Of a stretch of DNA of 64,000 nucleotides, positions 58,337-64,000 are shown piece by piece. The position numbers and the translations under genes were made by a program. Position 1 is the stretch's first letter, and each line of letters begins with the position of its first letter. This DNA comes from Sanguinoderma infundibulare (taxonomy: Eukaryota > Basidiomycota > Agaricomycetes > Polyporales > Polyporaceae). Location: assembly GCA_032821775.1 (NCBI GenBank), contig JAVLRN010000003.1, forward strand, positions 558,001 to 622,000, read 5' to 3'. The notes beneath the pieces are model-generated. The model was not told the DNA's origin, did no database searches, and saw only the letters and a program-made list of their open reading frames with translations.

Positions 58337-59116
58337 GCGTGAGAGTCGCTTTTGTAGAGTATTGTGATGCGATAAAGCACGATGTAAAGTTGCGCTCGCT
58401 AGTAAAGGCGCAAAGTAAATGCGGCAGAGCGGAATGAGTATTGCCCGCGAGATTTCAAGCCCCTTTCAAGTCCAGTGTTGAGGAGCCGGTCAGCGTCTCC
58501 GTTCCTTCAACGTCGACCACGATTTACACCGCGAGTGAGCCGCGAACAGTCCTCTGCTTTCTACCCAATGTTTTACACAGCGAGTATGGATCATCAATCT
58601 GTGGGTTGTATACCTGACGGACGTTCTGTATACAGATCGAAGGCCCATCAGGCTCCTATACTCAGGTTGTTCCAGATCCTGAGGAGGACCTTCCTCGTCC
58701 GCTCTGCAACTTTGACAAGTACTTGATGGAGCTGGCTCCAAGCTACCACGGGATCCGTTACCGTTCTCCTGTTAGCGCAGTGCATCAGCATCAACTGCAG
58801 TCCACCTCGCGGGCGGACCGACACCTCTGATGGCAGCCTCAACGGGACATAGTGGAGTGCTGCCCCTGGTGCCAAAAACGCAACCTTGAAAAACTCCATT
58901 CGTTGCGCGAGCCTGCCCTTTTCTAATTATGCAAATTCAGTGTGAAGCGCGTATGATAGTTCCAAGAAGCAACGGGCGTCGAGACACACCACCTGCCAAA
59001 AGAACGATCGTCGGTGCGTAGTAAGTCGAATACGATCTCGGTCTCTCCTTACCTCCCTGTATACTCTACATCTCAAGTCCTACAACCCACCCACGTCCTC
59101 TGCAGCTCATCGCCTC
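58337..59116. other. Intergenic, no gene seen
   Basis: Convergent 3' ends of the GMC oxidoreductase and GH85 genes. Short open frames on both strands lack motifs. Confidence 0.5.
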
Positions 59117-61770
59117 TCACGCGCTCACGTCGACGAACGCGCAATGCTCCCAGTCCAACACCCGTCCCCCATCCGTCACGCCCTGCACGTAGAACCGCGC
59201 CGCGCTCGCCCCTTCGAGCTCCGCAGGCAAACACGCAGGGTCGACGTAGAACCGGTTCTCCCTCCCGTCGAGGCCCGTCGTCCCCACGAACGCCACCGTC
59301 GCCGCGTCCGGAGGCTGGTAGGCGCCGCGCGTCCCCGGGCGGCCCTGCATGTAGACGTTGAAGTACGCGAAGCAGGGCGTGCGGTGGTCCAGCGTCCACA
59401 CCGGCCGCGTGTCCTCCGGAGACGCGAGCGCGAGCGCGGGCACGGGTCCCAGCGACACTCCCGTGCCCCACGTGAGCAGTCCTGAAAATGGGCTTGTGGT
59501 GGTGTTGTCGGTTGGCAAGTCTTTCGCGAAGTCCGCCCAGATCACTTTGGGGATGAGGGCGGTGTGGTTGGGTGAGGAGGGGTTGGCGTATACGCTGAGC
59601 GCGCCGACGTGGAGCGTGAAGTCGACGCGCTGGGAGGGGTCTTCGCATGTGAAGCCGATGACGAGACCTGCCGCAGCGAGGACGTCGGTGGCGTGGTCGT
59701 GCGCGAGCACAAAGTCGACGAGGAGCTCGGTCCAGCCGCCAGGCAGGGGGGACGCGGGGACGAATGTCACGTCGAACTCGACGCCGATGCCGGGTGCGAG
59801 CGACTTGACGGATGCGCCGATGTCGGTGTCCACGGGCCCAGAGACCTTGTAGACGACGGACAGGCGGTAGGACTTGCGCGGTGTGATGGCGAGGGACTGG
59901 ACGGGCAGCCAGACGCAGCGGAAGAACGCGTCTTCGGCGTCGGATCCTGGCGCGGAAAACGAGACGACGAGCGAGCTTCCTCCGAGCCAGGCATCGGACA
60001 TGGAGATGTCAGAGGATGCGGTCGGGACCGCCTCGTCCCGATCTCCGTCCTCCCATGCGAGCGTAGGTCGCGGGAAGACGAGGTCGCCGATGGAGGTCGA
60101 CTTGTCGACGTCTGTCCAGCCCGTCTCGGACTCGAACACCTTCGTCCCGCGCACGAACCACGCCCAGCCCACCCCCGGCGAGAAAGTCGTGAAAAACGGA
60201 AGCGCCGCCGGATTCGGGGGCGGCAGCCGCGGGAAGAAGCTTGCCATAGGTCGAAAAGGGCTATGCTCGCACGGGGCCTCAGACCGCTTGTACTTGTGCG
60301 GAGGCACTTCGACGTGCTCGCCTTCCGTCGGCGGCCCCAGCCATAACCTCCGCTCATACTCCCACCAGGAGGCCCATGACCAGCCAGGTTTGTCTTGCTC
60401 GCTTTCCCAGGTCCAGCCCTGCCCGAACAGGGCAACGCTGAGGCCGAGGGACTCAGGGTCGATGTGCGAGATGGCTTTGTAGCAGCCAAAGCCGCCGTCG
60501 CCGTGGGAGCCGCGACCCCAGACGTCGACACCGATATAGAGATCCGAGAGGAGCTTGGGGCGAGGGAGAGTGGATTGATCGAGGGAAAGCAGATATTGGG
60601 CTGTCATGGACGGGTAATGGTGGGGCCACTGTGGAGACACAGTTAGCCTGAAGAATGAACGGAGGAGAAAATGGTGTATGCGCACGGTGTAGTTGGAGAA
60701 GAAAGACGTCGACGGGAGGAAGAATGGCAGATTGACGCTATTTAGCCTATCTTGCCACCGTAGCTGACCGTCAACGATGATGCTGTCATACCTGGTCCAG
60801 AGACAGTCAGCTCAATACACGTACAACGTTGAGCAACCCGAAACAACACACCACATGGCCTCTGCATGGGGGCCGATCTTGCGCTTCAGCTCCTGCTCCA
60901 AGAGAGCAATCCACATGGTCAAAGCCCGAGCCTGCTGGATGCCGCCCACGAGAGGGTACTCGAAGTTGAGGAGGTAGCCGTCGAAACCCCGCTGGTAGGC
61001 AAGCTCTGCAAGCAAGCGAGCATAATGGGGGGACACTGGGATCGTCGCGGATGGGTCCTGTTTGGCAGGGCCGTATGTCGATTTTGGTAGCGGTCCTACG
61101 AGGAGCTGTAGGCAATCTTGCTGGGATTCCGCGTGTTCGAATATCCTACGCGGCCCGGAGAGTCAGCACACCGAACTCGGAAGTACGATATCAGACATAC
61201 AAGACACCGAGCATCTTCACTCCGTTTCTGTGCGCGGCTGTGGACCATCCTGGCGGAGGGATCGTCACCCTATGGTGAGAGAAGCTAAATGGCCAAAAAT
61301 TGAGCGCGGTATCGGGCACCGAACGGTGAGATGGGCGCACTAGATGAATGTGTCGCAATACGGCCAGAAGTTAAACGTGTATGCAGGGGCAATCGGTGAT
61401 TCAGTGTATCCTCCCTGAGTGTCCGGTATCAATCAGTGGCTACGTCACGGTGATGCAGGCTCAAGTTGAGGAAAGCTAGACGATGCCGAACCTTGTAGTC
61501 ATGGCAAACCTGGGAAGGGAGTCAGCCAGTCGCTTGTAGTCATGCAACAGCACTCGTTTGCTCAGTGCTCACCAGCAGCTTTCCTCTGGTTGTTGGATCC
61601 GAGACACCTTCGACCGCACGTCGCGGAGTGTAGGGGAGTACGCCGTAGTGTTTGTGGACAGCCGAGGCGGGGCTGGTCGCCCACTGATCTAGATCAGCGA
61701 GAGATCGGAAAAACGGCACATCTTCCGAAGCAGCGTGCAGTCGCGAGTGATCCTTGCCTCGAATCGGCAT
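59117..61770 (-). CDS. Endo-beta-N-acetylglucosaminidase, GH85
   Basis: Cytosolic-type ENGase that cleaves the chitobiose core of N-glycans. The start at 61770 gives MPIRGKDHSRLHAASEDVPF and 'FRSLADLDQWA', the family's N-terminus. Small exons give 'LLVCHDYK', then 'GGYTESPIAPAYTFNFWPY', 'RVTIPPPGWSTAAHRNGVKM' and the catalytic motif 'GFDGYLLNFEYPL' (Asn and Glu of the N-x-E pair) near 60982-60950. 'YDSIIVDGQLRWQDRLN' and 'SLYIGVDVWGRG'-type sequence ('DLYIGVDVWGRGSHGDGG') continue the barrel. The long last exon encodes 'ALFGQGWTWE' and two beta-sandwich domains, ending CAFVDVSA at 59117. No signal peptide. All introns are GT-AG and the frame is intact. Confidence 0.9.
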
Positions 61771-62650
61771 TCTTCAAGCCAGTCGATGGCTAGGTTCGAA
61801 TAGTCTGCGCGGTGTGCATGCGTAACTCGTCGGACGCCGTGGTACTGCCTGCGGCATACGCCGGCTACTAGACGTGGCAGGTCAGGGATATGGTGGCGCG
61901 CACGGCGTCCAGCAACCCTCCAAAAAAGGAAGTATAAGCGCGCGTGCCGTTTTGCAGACTACCACGAACTGTCACATGTCAAGGTTCGACCTTTGCGAGA
62001 ACACAACCTCCGTCCTCCCATCGCGACGTTCTCGCCTGAACGAGTACGTACTACTGACGGACGTGACGGTCCGACGATCGCGCTGGACTTCGATGCCCCC
62101 CCTCAGGCCATTCAAATCCCAACAGGAAGTTCGTCGTACTAATATTACGATATCGATCCAGTCCCGGCTCATCCGAGTCGACATCAGCTCGGAGGCCAGG
62201 AACCTGGTTCCCAGCCTCGAACCATCCTCGACCCACGCTCTTCCATGCACATTCTCCGCGGAGCCGAAGGCGAAGGGACGCTCCCACGAAAGGAGCGCTC
62301 GGGCTGACACGACGCAGAGAAACCAGCTCGTCATATTCGTATTCGGTACACACGACGGAGATATACTACTACAGCACGGAATCCCGGCCCTGAACGAGCA
62401 CTAAAAACGATGAAAGTTCTAACGATGATGGTGATGACGGCGAGGATGATGATGATGATACACATGTGCGTGAAAGGACGCGGATCCGATCGTGTAGTCG
62501 TATGTGTATGATAGATGCGGTCGGTTTTCTCAAGTTCTTCGAGTCGGTTTTAACCAGCCGTGGGTCGTGAGGGTGTGTCGTTAACGCATCACGATCGTGT
62601 CGATCTGATGCAAGAGATAGAGCGCGGGACTCGGGGACTCGACGGCGAGT
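61771..62650. other. Intergenic, no gene supported
   Basis: A plus-strand frame 61874-62404 has no recognisable domain. A GAT-rich microsatellite lies at about 62430-62458. Promoter of the GH85 gene is probably just right of 61770. Confidence 0.45.
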
Positions 62651-64000
62651 TCACTCGTAGACCTTGAGCCACGCGATGTCAAAGTACGCGTTCGCGAACG
62701 CCGACGGGTTCTGGTCGACGTACGCTGGTGGTCGTGAGGAGGGGGGAGGACAAACGGCGGTACGTCAGCACACATACGCCAAACTGCGCGCGCCGAGCAC
62801 AAAAGTTAAGTATACGCACTGGTGCAGTCCCCCGGACAGCCGTCCGCGGCGAAGACAGCCCCGGCCCAGTCTCCGCAGAACGTGAGGTTGATGATGATGT
62901 TGTGCGCCCCAAAGTGCTCCGCGATATTGCAGTCCGTGTTCGGGAAGTATGCGAACGGCTGGCCCTACGTGATGAGCGTCAGTCTCGTTCCCGTTCCCGT
63001 TCTAATACCCGAAGACGCCGGTTCCGAAGCGAGCGAACTCGGCGAGGAAGTAGAGTGGCAGCCAAACTTACCCATCCGTCGGTGTCGATCGTCGACGCGC
63101 CGTTCTTGACGTCCGACGGCACGTTCGCGCTGTTGCGGAGCCAGTACCAGATCTTGACCTCCGTGTCCGTGCGCTCCATCGCGTACCAGCCGCCGCCGAC
63201 CTGGTTGAAGGCCGGGCCGTAGCTCTGCGTCGACGGCGCCTTCACGCCGCAGCCCGCGTTGTTCGTCGCGGCCGTGTCGCAATTGTTTCCGACGGGCGTC
63301 CTGTGAACAACCGCGCAGCGCGCAGATAAGCACGACATATCGCCGATAGGTTGCGCGCGCGCGCGCAGTCCGCGATTGGAGCCGCGCGCAGAGACGGAGA
63401 AAGAAAGGAGGGGGCACGCACCCTGACTCATCGCGCGATGACGGCATAGAACAGCCTGGACAGGGATAGACAGGCACGGACGCCTGAGCAAGGAGGTACG
63501 AAGGAGATAGCGTTTAGCGTAAGACGCACCTGAGCTCGTGTGCAACGTCGCCTGGTTCGGGCTCTGGTCGTTGACGCCCTCGAGGATGTCGATCTCGCCT
63601 GCAGACGGAGGAGACACGACGACGTCAGCATCACGACGCGGACGAGCCCAACTGACGCGTGACGCGCGTGCGAGCCGCTACCCGACGCTCACCATTGTTC
63701 GGCCAGTCAGAGCCCACCTCCCATATGGCCGGCCAGGTCCTGTGGGCAGCGACACGCGCGCGTCAGACGATCTTCTACGACGAGAACAGAGTTCAATTTC
63801 GATGACCGCTCACCCGCATCCCTGGGGCATGTGACGGACGTTCCAGCTGTGCACCCACAGCGGCAGTAATTAGCTATGATACCACCGTGGGACGAGGACT
63901 GTGAGCTGCGCACATGGTGACGTGCTCCGTATACGTCTTCTTGCTCTGCAGCCTGACCGAGTTGCGCCCCGGTCCGCTCGCGCTGAGCGTCGTCGTGTGG
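62651..64000 (-). CDS. GH16 endo-1,3(4)-beta-glucanase-like protein (5' end outside the window)
   Basis: Secreted laminarinase-type family acting on fungal or plant beta-glucans. Visible exons from the window edge: 'TTLSASGPGRNSVRLQSKK', 'HMPQGCG' joined to 'TWPAIWEVGSDWPNN', then 'GEIDILEGVND', which contains the E-x-D-x-x-E catalytic signature. Further exons: 'TPVGNNCDTAATNNAGCGVK', 'QVGGGWYAMERTDTEVKIWY', 'GQPFAYFPNTDCNIAEHFGA', 'INLTFCGDWAGAVFAADGC' and the terminal 'DQNPSAFANAYFDIAWLKVY' with the stop at 62651. Five short introns. The N-terminus and signal peptide lie beyond 64000. No lesion seen. Confidence 0.9.

Noticed and set aside
59144..60531. Long open frames antisense to the GH85 gene
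   Set aside because: They are Arg/Pro/Ser-rich shadows of a GC-rich real exon; the minus strand carries all ENGase motifs.
61874..62404. Possible gene of 176 codons between GH85 and GH16
   Set aside because: No recognisable domain, no splice-supported extension and no second copy to compare.

Overview
The window is nuclear DNA of a filamentous basidiomycete, most likely an Agaricomycete. The coding sequences are split by many short GT-AG introns (about 42-70 nt), there are no operons, and the recognisable genes match families typical of wood- or litter-decay mushrooms: alcohol oxidase, a second GMC oxidoreductase, a GH16 glucanase, a GH85 endoglycosidase, a QDE-1-type RNA-dependent RNA polymerase (RdRP) and expanded F-box and kinase-like families.

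Layout. 1.6-3.2 kb: conserved multi-pass membrane protein (-). 5.4-8.0 kb: alcohol oxidase (-). 9.4-14.6 kb: RdRP of the RNA-silencing type (+) with a long C-terminal tail carrying two copies of a Cys/His/Trp module. 15.1-15.3 kb: C-terminal scrap of an MFS transporter. 17.2-22.4 kb: a complete MULE DNA transposon with 9-bp target duplications, a spliced SWIM-finger transposase and captured WD40 fragments. 22.6-30.3 kb: kinase-like gene A (broken by a mariner-type MITE), an F-box-associated-type gene (frameshifted), a PIF/Harbinger relic and an F-box gene. 30.8-37.3 kb: quiet core genes (HRP1-type RNA-binding protein, PDX2 glutaminase, a hypothetical membrane-anchored protein, an IMPACT-family protein). 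38.9-40.9 kb: intact MFS transporter. 41.4-55.3 kb: inverted and shuffled second copies of much of 8-30 kb, with kinase-like copies B (frameshifted), C (intact) and D (fused to an RdRP tail copy and split by another MITE), plus an F-box pseudogene. 55.7-64 kb: GMC oxidoreductase, GH85 endoglycosidase and the 3' part of a GH16 glucanase.

How it fits together. Stable metabolic and RNA-binding genes flank a duplicated, transposon-rich accessory block. The block combines a small family of kinase-like proteins with a Crinkler-like N-terminal header, F-box genes, an RdRP tail that has been copied and fused to a kinase-like gene, and at least four DNA transposons, three of them sitting inside duplicated segments. 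Related empty sites for two of the elements are preserved in the sister copies within this window, so the order of duplication and insertion can be read directly. Exon boundaries were assigned by eye from splice signals, reading frame and paralogue comparison; N-terminal ends of several genes are uncertain.
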